From positions 11,389,153 to 11,453,152 of the forward strand of contig CM055094.1 of NCBI GenBank assembly GCA_029204225.1: a stretch of 64,000 nt of DNA, given 5' to 3'. Origin of the DNA: Diphasiastrum complanatum (taxonomy: Eukaryota; Streptophyta; Lycopodiopsida; Lycopodiales; Lycopodiaceae). Shown here in pieces: positions 21,546 through 32,902 of this stretch. Each line of letters begins with the position of its first letter. Position 1 is the stretch's first letter. Both the position numbers and the translations under genes were made by a program. Below the pieces are notes generated by a model, which saw only the letters and a program-made list of their open reading frames with translations, made no database searches and was not told where the DNA came from.

Positions 21546-22639
21546 TCAATACTCGGCTTCACAAGAGGAAAGTGAGATTGTATCTTGCTTTTTGGAAAGC
21601 CAAGATATCACTCCTCCACAAAGGAAAGTGGCAAATGCACTTGTATATCTTCTGTCCATTTTGTCTCCTGCAAAATCTGAATCCAAATATGCCCTCAAAT
21701 ACATGTTAGATCCTTGATAGAGAATGCCAAAAAATCTATTAGAAGAGATATATCTAAGTACTCTCTTGGCACTTTTCCAATGATGCATCAAAGGACCTTG
21801 CATATATTGACTTAACTTGCTTACACTGTAGCTCAAATTTGGTCTTGTGATTGTCAAATAGATTAAGGAGCCTATTAGCTTTCTAAAGAGTGTGATGGCC
21901 TCAAAGGACGCTTCATCATCATCAATAAAAACTTTACAAACTTTCTCCATAGAGGTCTCAATCCCTTTACAATCATTCATGCCAAACTTTTCAAGACTGG
22001 AAGTAACATACTTTGATTGACTTATAAAAGTGAAATCACCACCTCTAGAAACTTTTATTTCAAGTATGAACTTTAGAAGTCCTAGATCTATCATCTTGAA
22101 TTTTCTAGACAATGCAACTTTAACTTTTCTTATAAATTCACCATCATTTCCTGTCAATATGATATCATCAACATAAAGAACTAAAATGATGATCTTACCA
22201 TCATTACACTTGATGTACAAAGAAGGTTCATAAGAACTAATCACAAAGCCAAGGGAGTAGAGAAAAACATGCAACCTAGAGTGCCAACCTCTAGGTGTTT
22301 GCTTTAAGCCATATAGGCTCTTCCTCAAATGGCAAACCTTGTCCTCCTCACCATCCTTGATGAAGCCCTCGAGTTGCAACATGAATATTTCCTCCTAAAT
22401 GCATTGGTCACATCCATTTGATAGAGATCCCACTTGAACAAAGTAGCAATACAAATGATCATTCTAATAGTTACAAGCTTTGCTACAAGTGCAAATATTT
22501 CTTCATAATCTATGCCTTTAGTTTGAAGAAACCCCTTAGCAAAAAGTCTAGGTTTGTATTTACTTATAGATCCATCTTTATTGTACTTTATTCTATAGAT
22601 CCACTTACATGCAAGTGGCAAATGTGTACACGATTTCAA
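21546..22639 (-). pseudogene. copia element 1 reverse transcriptase and RNase H start
   Basis: The RT N-terminal part (22639 to 22325) has CKWIYRIKYNKDGSISKYK, ETF-like EEIFALVAKLVTIR and YQMDVTNAF, which carries the first catalytic Asp. A frameshift in the NAF-LRK region leads to the second part (22382 to 21546) with HLRKSLYGLKQTPRGW, the YVDD active site (LYVDDIILTGND), LIGSLIYLTITRPN and the RNase H opening YLDSDFAGD and SLSSCEAEY. The active-site residues are present, but the frameshift and the RNase H truncation make it non-functional. Confidence 0.92.
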
Positions 22640-23109
22640 GTTTGATTATCTACCAAAGCATCAAACTCTACTTGCATTGAAGTCACATACATTAAGGCAC
22701 CTCCATTACTTTGATGAGAAATAGCATGTACATATGAATGAATAAGATCCAAGGGTGAGCTAGATCTTGTCAAAGATTGATATCTCTTATAGGATGTCTT
22801 TGTGTGACTTTGCAAGGCCACATGCCTCGCACACTTTGCCACTGGTAGGCTGAGAGCTAGCTCCTTTGATGCCATGGACTCCATTGATTGAAGATTAGGA
22901 TGGCCTAATCTTTTGTGCCAAAGCTCCACTTGAGTCCTCTCCTCCCTAACCATATTCACACTGTCAATGGCTACATTAGCATCCAACTTAAAAAGCCTTC
23001 CTTGCTTAATGCCACTAGCTATGCACTTATCATATTTCAAGATCGAACACACTTCATTCTTGAAATGTACATCTAGTCCATTATCCATTAGTTGACCAAC
23101 ACTAAGCAA
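22636..23109 (-). pseudogene. copia element 1 GAG-pre-integrase with in-frame integrase deletion
   Basis: The frame opens MLSVGQLMDNGLDVHFKN and has the integrase zinc-binding histidines in LWHKRLGHPN. The paired cysteines are damaged (CARHVALQSH instead of a CEAC pattern). After GGALMYVT it jumps directly to MQVEFDALVDNQT, which in relatives lies about 290 residues later, just before RT. The integrase catalytic core is therefore absent, and the deletion left this reading frame open. Confidence 0.85.
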
Positions 23110-23444
23110 GTTTTTTTTGTAATGGATGGAACATACAATACATTATCAAGATCTATCCTCTTAGATGATCCTAAGCATAATGGAATAAAAAAGTCATCTA
23201 TCTTACATTCTTGATCACTAGCAGTGTGGATTGATTTCTTTGAATCATTACAAGAAAGTAAAGTAGAAAAGTAATGCTTGTTGAATGACATGTAGGAACT
23301 AGCCCCACTATCAATCCACCAGGTCTCTTTGCTTGATGTTGGTGTAGATGCTACCATCAAGCATGTGTTGAAGCCATCCTCTCCATCCTCGTCTTGTGTT
23401 GAAGCCATCCTTAAGAGTGTCCTTTCTTTCCACAAAAGAAACAC
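23088..23444 (-). pseudogene. copia element 1 aspartic protease
   Basis: The segment contains TWWIDSGASSYMSFNKHYF, the copia protease active site (Asp-Ser-Gly), with Tyr replacing the usual His after SGASS. The body DFFIPLCLGSSKRIDLDNVLYVPSITK follows. The junction to gag at 23444 and to the GAG-pre-integrase frame at 23109 are both frame changes. Confidence 0.88.
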
Positions 23445-24217
23445 TTTAGCTTATCTTTGTTCTTGATCTTCCCTTTGGAGGTAGATCCACCATCCTTGAC
23501 CTCGGCCTCCTTGCCTTGGTTCTTCTTGAATGGATGAGTCTTCTTCTTGCCCTTTGATGTGAAGTTTGCTTTCTCATCACCACCATGTAGTGACACCCCA
23601 TTCTTGCCTTGAGGTGTAGAATCCTACTCTCCTCGGACACAAGAACATTATGCAACTTATCTATAGAAGTAAGTTGGTCTTGAATAGCAAAATATTGGAC
23701 TACATTAGTGAACTCATCACCTAGTCCATTCAAAATCACTTGTACTAGTTCATTGTCTTGGATTTTATCTCCAATAGATCCCAATTCTTTGTTTAATGAC
23801 TTTATCCTTAGGGCATATTCTTGTCCACTTTCTCCACCTCCCTTCATGCTTTGGAGAACTTGATTCCTTAGCATGAGTACTCCTGAGGTGTTTTTGGATT
23901 CATAGATTCCCTTCAATGAATCCCAAGCCTCTCTGGATGAGGCACAAGAAGCTACCTCCGTCAAGAGGTCATTGCTTTCATTCATCTTTAAGCAATGTAA
24001 GGCTAATCTTGCCCTCTTCTTGTATTTCAATTGTTTTAGAGGCAGCTTGAGGCTCTTCCTCAACTCCAAGAACAATGTCATAGAGGTCATGGATCACAAA
24101 TAGTGATTCCATCCTCACTTTCCAAATGGAATAGTTTGATGAAGTTAGCCTCTCACTAGATTTTAACAAAAAACCTCCCATGGATGACATATTGAATGGT
24201 TTGCCTATGAGATGCAC
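23411..24217 (-). pseudogene. copia element 1 gag
   Basis: This is a gag (nucleocapsid/capsid) protein. The ATG at 24217 gives SSERLTSSNYSIWKVRMES (DUF4219-type start). Then come LALHCLKMNESNDLLTEV, a UBN2-type region with EAWDSLKGIYESKNT and YALRIKSLNKELGSIGDK, and a basic tail. The zinc knuckle begins CFFCGKKGHS near 23411 but lacks its last Cys. Frame changes occur at about 23980-24090 and near 23590. Confidence 0.88.
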
Positions 24218-24773
24218 AAAGCTCTCTTCAATAAGGATGATCTAAGATAGATTTCTAGCTTTCCATGAAGCTTCTAATCTCGGCCCAATCAACCTAGCTT
24301 AAGCTTGGATGAAGGTGTAATAGATCTTTCCAAAAATTCTTAGCAAAACACACACTCAAAGATTGATTCTAGCACCTTTCTGCTTGATTTCTCTTCACAC
24401 ACTAAGATCTGAACAAATCAACTTATAGATCTGACCTAATGCTTCAAATTGAAATGCTTCAATGACTCAAACCTCTATTTGATCATTAGCATTCAATGGA
24501 TTGAACCTAGATCTAGACAATGCACTAAAAAGTATTAATTTTGGACTAGTATGCTAATTTTTGGATCAAAAACACTATAGGAACTTGATTTGAAGATTGT
24601 TGTATGGTTTCACACGTGTGGAAAGTACACCTGCAGCTTACAAATTGAATTTGACCAAAAAAAATGATGCTATAACTCTCATAGAGCTCGCCCACACAAG
24701 ATTAAACCAAATCAACACTTTGACAATGATTTATCAATTGATTAAAGGATCATTACATGCCTCTTGATAATAG

Positions 24774-24785
24774 GCTCTGATACCA
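24774..24785 (-). other. tRNA-iMet primer-binding site, element 1
   Basis: The minus strand reads TGGTATCAGAGC, the standard plant copia primer site complementary to initiator tRNA-Met. It abuts the LTR end. Confidence 0.9.
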
Positions 24786-25627
24786 TGTGAATTTTTCAGA
24801 AAAAGGACAATGATTTATTGTACTTAATCAATCTACAAGACTAGTTCATTGCCTCATGTAGGATCTATCAAAAACTATTGACTAGATCTTGATCTACACG
24901 TAGATTATGAACTATTTAGCAAGATCAACTAATGTAAAGATCCAAAATCGTTAAGGGTGGCCTCACATATGTGGAATACAGCCACTGTACAAATTGTGAC
25001 CAGAGAGCAAAGTACATTAACTTTAGATAGCATTCCAAGCATAAAAACACAAGAAAAATGTGTGAATCACAAGCAAATTGCTAGATTGGAAATCTCTCAT
25101 CAACTTTCTATTGAAATGGTTGAGCTCTTTATAGATCAAGTACATCCACTAGTTGTGTAGTGTCCAACAGGCCTTCACACGTGTGAAGAGTGCCTAGCCA
25201 TCTAGATCCACCAATGGGAGCCAAATATGCTCATTATCCAAAGTTGACTTATCTCATTAGCTAGAAACCAAAAAGCTAGTCTTCCACAAAAGTAGGGATG
25301 TTCCCTACAAAATAGGATCTAGTGGAATATCTAAATCTTATCCACTACAACTTGATCCACACGTGTGAACAACAACTTGACATGTAGGAGCATTTACTCA
25401 TTCACACAGAAGTGCAAGCTAATTACATGGAAATTGGTCAAAGTGACTTTTTCTTAGATTCTATTCACAAATCATGAGATTGAACCAAAATGAATCTAAC
25501 TATTTACAAGTACTTTATGTACATCCTTTCACACATGGGAATAGGCTCCACATTTGTGAGATCCTGTCATGAACATAGATCTCATGATTGATCAAGTTTC
25601 ATCAAGTTGGAAGTGACAATATCAACA
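24786..25627 (-). repeat. copia element 1 5' LTR
   Basis: The region lies between the primer site (plus-strand TGTGAATTTTTC at 24786) and a terminus tatcaaca at 25627. This gives 842 bp with TG...CA ends. It contains CACACGTGTG at 25176 and 25358, and CACATATGTG at 24964. The outer end is inferred from the similar tatcaaca terminus near 60544. Confidence 0.6.
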
Positions 25628-26099
25628 GCTATGCTATCGGAACTCTGATTCAAAATAGAGATGGCAGAACGTACTAGTAATACATTCACTTAAGTAGTGT
25701 CACTTTATCAAATAAAGAAAATCCATCGTTACTATTCATACTACAAGCATTATGCTAATCACTTACACCTATCCACTTTGGAAGCACAATTTTTTTTTTC
25801 CTACGTAATCAATTGACAACCACGACACTAAATTAACTATTTGTTGACTATGAAACATCAAGAGGAGTTGCAATTAGACAAGTGATTCCTTTTGGCTACA
25901 CCCAAATAGATGGACGTACTCTCCAAACGCGACTAGCAAGTTCAATTGTTTCACACATACACATGATACATTCAGTAATACAAAACCAGAGCAAAAAGGA
26001 ATTTACCTTAGCACTGGCCACAGGTCTTCACTCATTTGAGAAAGAGATTCAATTACCAATCATGTGGCTTTGTCGTTCCTCCAACCGGGTGCATGGGGC
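25628..26099. other. Unassigned stretch between copia elements
   Basis: No recognisable domain was found. It follows the LTR of element 1 and precedes the decayed 3' end of the chimeric ORF of element 2. Confidence 0.35.
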
Positions 26100-26807
26100 C
26101 TAGTAAAATCCTAGCCTTCTTTTTGGCTCCGCCATTTCATTTGATAAGTACTCTCCCCCTGAATCAGACCGCAGGTCCTTGATTCTTTGACGAGTATGAT
26201 TCTCAGCATATTTCTTGAATTCTTTGAAGCAATTGTATGCTTCTGACTTATTCTCTATGAACATGACTCTGGTGAACTGGGAGAAGTCATCAAAAAATGT
26301 AATGAAATATAGAGCATGACCCAAAGAGGGTATGCTCGAGTCACTATGAATTAGTGACAGAATGGACTTTGCCCTTTTGGCTTGTCCTCTTGGAAATTTT
26401 ATTCTAGGTTGTTTCCCTAGTAGACAATTTTCACAGACAGTCTGACTAGTTGTAGAAACAGTATCGATATTCATATCCTTGACCAATTTGTTATGATGCA
26501 TGTACAAGATTGAACGCATGTTTAAATGACCTAGTCTTTGATGCCAAACATGGGCATCAGAGTTACTCACAGAAAGTGCATAATCGTGACTCAGAATATT
26601 AGACTGACAAATGAAGACATAATCTAAAGATCTAAGTACTTCCATACCCAAAATGAAGTGCGAAAGTCCAAGATCTACCATCTTGAACTCTTTGGATAGA
26701 TCTAGCTTAGTTTTCTCAACACCTTCTAAATCATCTCCACTAAGTATGATATCATCAACATAAAGTAATAAAAATACAATGCCTTTTGCACTAAATCTTA
26801 TGTACAA
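26100..26807 (-). pseudogene. Chimeric copia ORF: RT C-terminal part fused to another element's GAG-pre-integrase/integrase
   Basis: One open frame of 235 codons. Residues 1-68 are RT with the YVDD site (LLYVDDIILSGDD) and DLGLSHFILGMEV, YVFICQSN. It then becomes, without a stop, a different family's GAG-pre-integrase (VWHQRLGHLNMRS with the zinc cysteines CENCLLGK) and integrase start (LIHSDSSIPSLGHALYFITFFDDFSQF, then LRSDSGGEYLSNEM). Domain order RT then integrase is impossible within one copia polyprotein, so this is a join between two elements, resembling the family at 47-49 kb. It ends in unrelated sequence at 26100. Confidence 0.85.
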
Positions 26808-27031
26808 AGATCATACTCGCTAGGAGTAAATCCAATAGAGATAAGAAAAGTATTGAGCCTTGTGTTCCAAGTTCTAGAAGCTTGTTTCAAACCATACAAG
26901 CTCCTCTTGAGATGACACACCTTGTCTTCCATACTTGCTTGATGAAGCCCTTGGGCTGCTCCATGAATATATCCTCTTCCAAATGACCATTTTAGAAAGC
27001 ATTTGACACATCCATTTGAAACAATAACCAA
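26798..27031 (-). pseudogene. copia element 2 RT middle segment
   Basis: The segment has EDKVCHLKRSLYGLKQASRTWNTRLNTFL, the fingers-palm part of copia RT, joining the 601-codon frame upstream to the YVDD segment downstream. Frame changes lie at both ends (about 26800 and 27000). Confidence 0.88.
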
Positions 27032-28797
27032 TCAAAGTGAGAAGCAAGAGCAATAACTAGTCTTATGGTGACCATCTTTGCCACGGGTGCAAAGGTCTCA
27101 TCATAATCTATGCCCTTTGATTGAGCATACCCCTTGGCTACAAGCCTTGCCTTGTGCTTAGAAACACTCCCATCTTGATTCAACTTGATCTTAAAAACCC
27201 ACTTACATCCAATTACATTCCTATCCAAAGGTAGATCAACCAGCATCCAAGTATCATTCTCCATCAATGCATTGTACTCATCACACATAGCTTGAGACCA
27301 CTCCTTTGATTCTAAAGCTTCACTAACATTTGAAGGCTCTTCAAAAGATGTGATGAATGCATAAGCAAAAGTACTTCCCTTGGCTTGCTTACTCTTGTCC
27401 TTGTATGTGAGCCTTAATGGCTCCATCCTTGACCTTGTGGATCTTCTTGGTGTGCTTGGTGTTCTTGGTTCTAGCTCCTCCTCATGATCAAGCTCCTCCT
27501 TGATCTCGGGTACCTCTCTTCCAATAGAGTGGTTAGATGAATCATCTTCAAGCTTATGCATTCTAGTCTCATAAAAAATGATATCTCTAGAAATGACAAC
27601 CTTTTGAGAAGAGGGAATGTAGATTTTGTAACCTTTGCTTGCATTGCCATAACCTACCATGATCCCCGTCATGGATGATGGATCCTCCTTGGTTCTTTTG
27701 TCCAAAGGGACATGTACATAGCAAATGCATCCAAACACCTTCAAGCTTTTGAGATTAGGCTTTTCTCCATACAATAACTCATAAGATGTTTTACCATTTA
27801 TAGAGCTACATGGAACTCTATTACATAAGAAGTTAGCACACGTGAGAGCTTCTCCCCAAAAAGACTTAGGTAGGCATGCATCTAACCTTAGAGCTTTAGA
27901 ACACTCACATAGTGTCCTATTTCTCCACTCGGCCACCCCATTTTGTCGAGGAGTGTAGGGGCAAGATAACTCCTTCTTGATCCCTTCTTGATCACAAAAG
28001 TCTTTAGATTCATTAGAGATATATTCTCCTCCATTATCACTTCTAAAGAACTTGATCTTGTGATTATGATGCTTCTCAACAAAAGTCTTGAACTTTACAA
28101 AACTCTCAAAAACATGTGCTTTAGAGAAAAGTAGATATAAATGCACATCCGAGTGGATCAATTCGAGAGGATGACTTGTCTTTGTGATTGAGCTTGAAAA
28201 AGGTAACTTGTGTGCCTTATCCAAGGCATAAGCTTCACATACCCTATCCTCCTTTGCCAAAGATCTTGGAAGGCCGAGAGCAAGCTCCTCCTTGCACACA
28301 TCTTCCATGGACTTGGTGTTGATGTGACCAAGCCTCTTGTGCCACAGATCAAATGTGGTCATTTTGGTCTCCTCAGCTACCATCACAACTTTGTTAGGAT
28401 TTACAAAAGCATCAAGCTTAAATAACCTCCCAAACCTTGTTCCCCTTGCTATGATCATCCACTTTTCTTGATGTTTGCATACATTAGTAGAGAACTCCAC
28501 AGTGAAACCATGATCTAAAAGTTGGCCAACAATAAGCAAATTCTTAGTGATGCTAGGAATGAAGAGAACACCATCTATCTTAGTCTTCTTGGAGGATCCT
28601 AAGCATAACGGAATGGATCCCACACCTTCAACTTTAGATTCATGATCATTTCCTGTAAAAATGGAATTTATAGGTCCTACATAAGGTGTGAGTTGAGAAA
28701 AATACTCCCTTTTATCCGACATGTGGGAGCTAGCCCCACTATCTATCCACCAAGGATCTTCACCTTTGACATTTGATGATGAAAAGGTTGACATCAT
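26992..28797 (-). pseudogene. copia element 2 protease-integrase-RT N-terminus, 601-codon frame
   Basis: A long frame in order. The protease has WWIDSGASSHMSDKREYF (about residues 15-32). The GAG-pre-integrase has LWHKRLGHINTKSM (about 152-165). Its zinc cysteines read CEAYAL, so one metal ligand is Tyr. In the integrase, the first Asp is in LIHSDVH, then about 30 residues including the usual FIDD segment are deleted (HLYLLFSKAHV). The second Asp is in RSDNGGEY and the Glu in NGVAEWRNRT. Then come GYKIYIPSSQKVVISRDI, a Pro/Glu linker and RT to FQMDVSNAF. The integrase deletion and the zinc-ligand loss disable it although the frame is open. Confidence 0.92.
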
Positions 28798-28885
28798 GAG
28801 TGAGTCCTCATGATAGCTCTCTTCCTCCTCTTGTCCAATGTTGGCTTGGCTTTGATCTCCATCAAAGCCTATTTTGATAAAGCTC

Positions 28886-29240
28886 TAGTTACTTTGGTGA
28901 GTAATTATGAAATATGTTTTTAATCATGTTTGTTTCATGCTTAGCATAGTTGTTTTTAGACATAAAATTATTTAAACTTTTAGATTTATGCTTTTAGTCA
29001 TTATATTTTAAACTTGATTTTTGTTTCTGTCCAAAGCATGAAGCAATGCTTAAAAATGGTTTTAGCTACTATTGCTGAGGGAAAAGATCCGGTCTATTCA
29101 TTACGGAGTTCAAAAGGTGTATCTATTGGATCTCGCAAGCCTGCTTCTACCACTGCTCAGGTCACAAAGTCGGCCTCTGAAAATGTTGAGGATGAAACCG
29201 TAGCCGTCTCTCATCCCAAAAAAAAAGATCTCATAATATT
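28886..29240 (+). other. Foreign insert in element 2, exon-intron-like
   Basis: The insert interrupts the gag-protease junction of the minus-strand copia. On the plus strand it has a donor-like ctttg|gtgagt at about 28899, a T-rich AT-rich stretch, an acceptor-like tttctgtccaaag ending at 29034, and then about 195 bp open with EGKDPVYSLRSSKGV and a Ser/Thr/Lys-rich tail. It ends in a run of nine A. It looks like a captured gene piece with its intron. I cannot name the gene, and the exact ends are uncertain. Confidence 0.45.
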
Positions 29241-29785
29241 TCTGAGACTTCACCCACCTTGAAGCATTCCAAGGCATAATGCCCCATCTTGCTACAATAG
29301 TAGCACTTTATCTTCGATTTGTCCTTCTTGGGCTTGACTTGTGATGATGTTGTGGATCCTCCTTGATCTCCATCCTTTGCTTGCTCCCTTTTGAATGCTC
29401 CTCCCTTGGTCTTTTCTTTGCCTTTGCTCTTGAAAAATAAGGCTTTGTCATCACCATCATTGATGGAGATCCTCTCCATCCTTGATTTGATATGAGCCTT
29501 CCTACTCTCCTTGGCCATCAACACACTTTGAAGGTCTTCAATTGTAGGCAAGTTTCCCATGATGGCATAGCTTTGGACAAGGTTAGTAAAATCACTACAT
29601 AAGCCATTCAAAACTATTTGCACAAGCTCACTCTCTTTAATAGATTCACCAACATAAGTAAGCTCTTTGCTCAAATCTTTTACTCTCAAAACAAATTGAT
29701 GTCCACTCTCACTCTTCCCTTGGAAGCATTGAAGAACTTGGTTATTGAGGGAAAGTAATCTTGAGGTATTCTTGGACTCATCCAC
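29231..29785 (-). pseudogene. copia element 2 gag, copy A with zinc knuckle
   Basis: This is the C-terminal two-thirds of gag: ESKNTSRLLSLNNQVLQ, GHQFVLRVKDLSKELTY, GLCSDFTNLVQSYAIM, a Lys/Gly-rich linker and an intact zinc knuckle CYYCSKMGHYALEC (CX2CX4HX4C) near 29300. The N-terminal part is missing at 29785, where 263 bp of unrelated sequence begins. It is almost the same protein as gag copy B next to it. Confidence 0.9.
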
Positions 29786-30048
29786 CTAACTTCAAGTAGG
29801 AAGTCAAATTTTCTATTGTTGGAGGGTTGCGGATCCCAAGGCAACCCTAACCCTAGTTAATAAGTGAGAGAGATTTGGCACCCTGCGTGTGTAAATCCAA
29901 CCCGATGACCACATAGTTATTTGATTGATTAGTTAAAAGTTAATAAAAGGACTTTAGGCCTTTTTGTGAGACTTTTAATGTCGCAGGGCCTAAATGTCAA
30001 GTTAGTGAGTAAAGTTGGGTTTCCCTTCAATTTTGATGGTTCTCGCAT
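29786..30048. other. Unrelated spacer between two gag copies
   Basis: About 263 bp without coding content separates gag copies A and B. It carries gttgcggatcccaaggcaac and ttaggcctttttgtgag. It could be part of an inserted element; no terminal repeats were identified. Confidence 0.4.
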
Positions 30049-30910
30049 CTATTTAGTGATGCTAGGCATAGTGCCCCATCTTGCTACAATAGTAGCACTT
30101 GATCTTAGATTTGTCCTTCTTGAGCTTGACTTGTGATGATGATGATGTAGATCCTCCTTGATCTCCATCCTTTGCTTGCTCCTTTTTGAATGCTCCTCCA
30201 TTGCTCTTTGCTTTGCCTTTGCCTTTGAAAAGTCAGGCTTTGTCATCACCATCATTGATGGAGATCCTCTCCATCCTTGATTTGATATGACCCTTCCTAC
30301 TCTCCTCGGCCATCAATACACTTTGAAGGTATTCAATTGCAGGCAAGTTTCCCATGATGGCATAGCTTTGGACAAGGTTAGTAAAATCACTACATAAGCC
30401 ATTCAAAACTATTTGCTCAAGCTCACTCTCTTTAGTAGGTTCACCAACATAAGTAAGCTCTTTGTTCAAATCTTTTACTCTCAAAACAAATTGATGTCCA
30501 CTCTCACTCTTCCCTTGGAAGCATTGAACAACTTGGTTCTTGAGGGAAAGTAACCTTGAGGTATTCTTGGACTCATAGATCTTTTGAAGAGTTTCCCAAG
30601 CCTCTTGGGCTGAGGTACATGCTCCTACTTCTTTGAGCAAATCATTTGCAACATTCATCTTAATACAATGAAGTGCAATCTTGCACGTTCTCTTGTATTT
30701 AGTTGCTTCTTGTGGATGGATTGGCTCATCTTCCTCTCCATTCACAATATCCATCAAATCTTGCATGATAAGGATGGATTCCATTTTTAACTTCCAAATT
30801 GAATAATTTGAAGAGTTCAATCTATCACTAGAATCCAAAAGATAGGCTCTTATGGATGCCATCTTCAATGATAGGGAGATAGATTCAAAGAAACAAGATA
30901 GATTGTACAA
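30049..30910 (-). pseudogene. copia element 2 gag, copy B
   Basis: The start of gag is present. ASIRAYLLDSSDRLNSSNYS begins near 30860, then IWKLKMESILIMQDLMDI, CIKMNVANDLLKEVGACTSAQEAWETLQKIYESKN, the same GHQFVLRVKDL and GLCSDFTNLVQSYAIM blocks as copy A, and a His/Ser/Lys-rich region reaching 30049 in a shifted frame. The frame breaks at about 30235. With copy A this makes a direct duplication of the gag C-terminal region. Confidence 0.9.
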
Positions 30911-31657
30911 GATATTATCACTACTAGCTATCCCACTCTCTTTGGGACCTGAGATGAATCACTCTATGATTTCTCAACAAGATCTAAGGTGATCTTGAGC
31001 TTGATCTATCTTCTAGATCCAAACTAGATCCAAATTTACTATAGATTTGATCAAAACTAGTCTCCTCCTTGATCTCGACTTCACAAGAAGGGTGAATCCA
31101 CCTATACTGAACCAAAAGCACTTTATAACACACAAATGTCTTACAAATAAATCCTCTTAAATTCAGGTTGAATCAAATTGACATATTCAATCACAAACCT
31201 ATCCAAAACCGAGTAGAATAGAAACACAATTTTCACTAGTTTTCCATTTCTAGATCAAAAAGTCATCAAAACACTTGATTTGAACCGAAAAGGTGTATTT
31301 TAGGACCTTAAAAAGCCTAAGAACGACCTAATTAAGCTCTAAAATGACTGATCCAAACTTCTAAAGAGTGGTGGCATTCAAATCCTTATGAAAATCTCTA
31401 CTAGGAGACATGTACTCCAAGATTCAACTCATAAGAACTTTCTAATTTGGTTTTGGTGAAATGGAAATGGGTCAATCTCGGTTCCTGCAGATATAACTCA
31501 GCAAAAAAAGCTCCCTTTGATCTATTATCACTCAAATGAAACCAAATTTGAAGGTACAATCACTAGATTAGCAAGTAGTAGCAAGGGCAAACCCAATACT
31601 ACTCAAATCTAGGATCTAAGCTTGAGAAAATCAAATCTAAAGATCACTTTTGATTAG
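30911..31657 (-). other. copia element 2 leader
   Basis: This is the non-coding leader between the primer site and gag. It is AT-rich with no ORF of note. Its length of about 750 bp resembles the element 1 leader. Confidence 0.6.
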
Positions 31658-31669
31658 GCTCTGATACCA
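31658..31669 (-). other. tRNA-iMet primer-binding site, element 2
   Basis: The minus strand reads TGGTATCAGAGC, directly beside the LTR terminus at 31670. Confidence 0.9.
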
Positions 31670-32367
31670 TGAAAAAAATTTATAGAAAAATGAATCCCAA
31701 TTGATCCTAAAATTGATGGAGGATGCACAAATCAAAGATCTAGATCCAAACTATGAGCTAGAATCAAGACTAGTTACCAAAACTAGCAAATTTGGCATTT
31801 AACTCCACATTAGGCACATAGATTTGATCAAATGAACCAAAGTAAAGTACATCAAGCTTCTCAGACCTGTAAACAGGTCTAGTACCTTCCAAACCAAGCA
31901 ATTAATGCATAAGAACACTCACATCCAATAGCTAGAACTCGCCACCAAAAGACAATGATGATAGAAATGGAAAACTCGATTTTTCTTGATATTTGGATGG
32001 AGATCACATCATACATTTATACATTTCAAGCTCGGATCTGAGCATGTTAGGGCACCTCTGAACTTATCATACCATAACCCTAAAATCTACCCTAATAGGT
32101 CATTCGATCCACCCTAACTTGGGGTCAAGATCTCGAGATCCAAAAAAAATGTAAAACATGCTATTTTTAGATCCTAGAATCTCTCTAGCCTATCCATACA
32201 CATTTTTGCCTCATTTTAAAGATGCTATCACAATGTAATATGAGGAATGAACTTATTGGAAAGCATCCTATGTGATTTGGCACGTGTGGCATCTATTTAC
32301 ATGTCCATCTTGCCAATTACAATGCATGTGACCAAAATTGGTGAAGCTAGAATGTGAAATTTCAATA
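31670..32367 (-). repeat. copia element 2 5' LTR (arm 1 of an inverted LTR pair)
   Basis: This is a 698-bp LTR from the primer site to aatttcaata at 32367. It is the reverse complement of 33655-34349 along its whole length: for example, plus-strand ggaggatgcacaa near 31720 mirrors ttgtgcatcctcc at 34288. The two copies differ by scattered substitutions only. Confidence 0.85.
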
Positions 32368-32380
32368 CAGTCAACAATCA

Positions 32381-32890
32381 CCAAAGACCAAATTCTTTTG
32401 CAGGTATTGCAAAAGATCCAATCACGAAATAAAGGATTGTCACATCCTCAAGCACAATGAAGCGAGAAAAAAGATGTAGCAGCACCAAGATGGAGGTCCT
32501 GACTTTGTCAACAATTCCCAAGAGGATGACAAGGCGTTGATGGTACAAGACCAACCAAGTAGAGATGCTTGTCAATGGCATCTTGATTCAGGTGCTTCAC
32601 AACACATGACACCATGTAAGAACCTATTTTCTACTCTTAGAGCAAGTTCACACAAGGTTGAAGGCCACGGCTCCATTCGACTACAGTTCTCTGACGGCGT
32701 TACTAGACAGCTAAATGGTGTACTTTACGTAATCTATTAGCAAGATCACTGATCAAGGCTATAGAGCTTTGTTTACTGCTAGTCGATGTACTATTTTTGA
32801 TGGGAACTCCAATGAAATCCTCTCTGCACACAGAGAAGAAAATATGCCATTTCATTACTCAATAGATTTAACATTCATGGATGCAAGCAT
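32381..32890 (+). pseudogene. copia gag zinc knuckle, protease and GAG-pre-integrase fragment (+)
   Basis: A different copia family from the LTRs that flank it. The zinc knuckle FCRYCKRSNHEIKDC lies near 32398-32445, followed by a stop at about 32476. The protease (32537-32740) has WHLDSGASQHMTPCKNLF and GSIRLQFSDGV. GAG-pre-integrase residues (SKITDQGYRALF) continue in another frame near 32745. It resembles the family at 47.7-48.4 kb. Confidence 0.85.
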
Positions 32891-32902
32891 GTAGAGACTC
32901 CT

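Larger units (their letters stand above)
21541..25627 (-). mobile_element. Ty1/copia element 1 (-), 3'-truncated
   Basis: Reading leftward it has a 5' LTR (25627-24786), a tRNA-iMet primer site (24785-24774), a ~550-bp leader, gag, protease, GAG-pre-integrase, a deleted integrase and RT. It ends in the RNase H motif SSCEAEY at about 21546. The rest of RNase H and the 3' LTR are gone. Related to the family of the fragments at 60.8 and 63 kb. Confidence 0.85.

Noticed and set aside
25882-26103. A 73-codon plus-strand frame
   Set aside because: No family features, and it sits at the decayed edge of a minus-strand copia.
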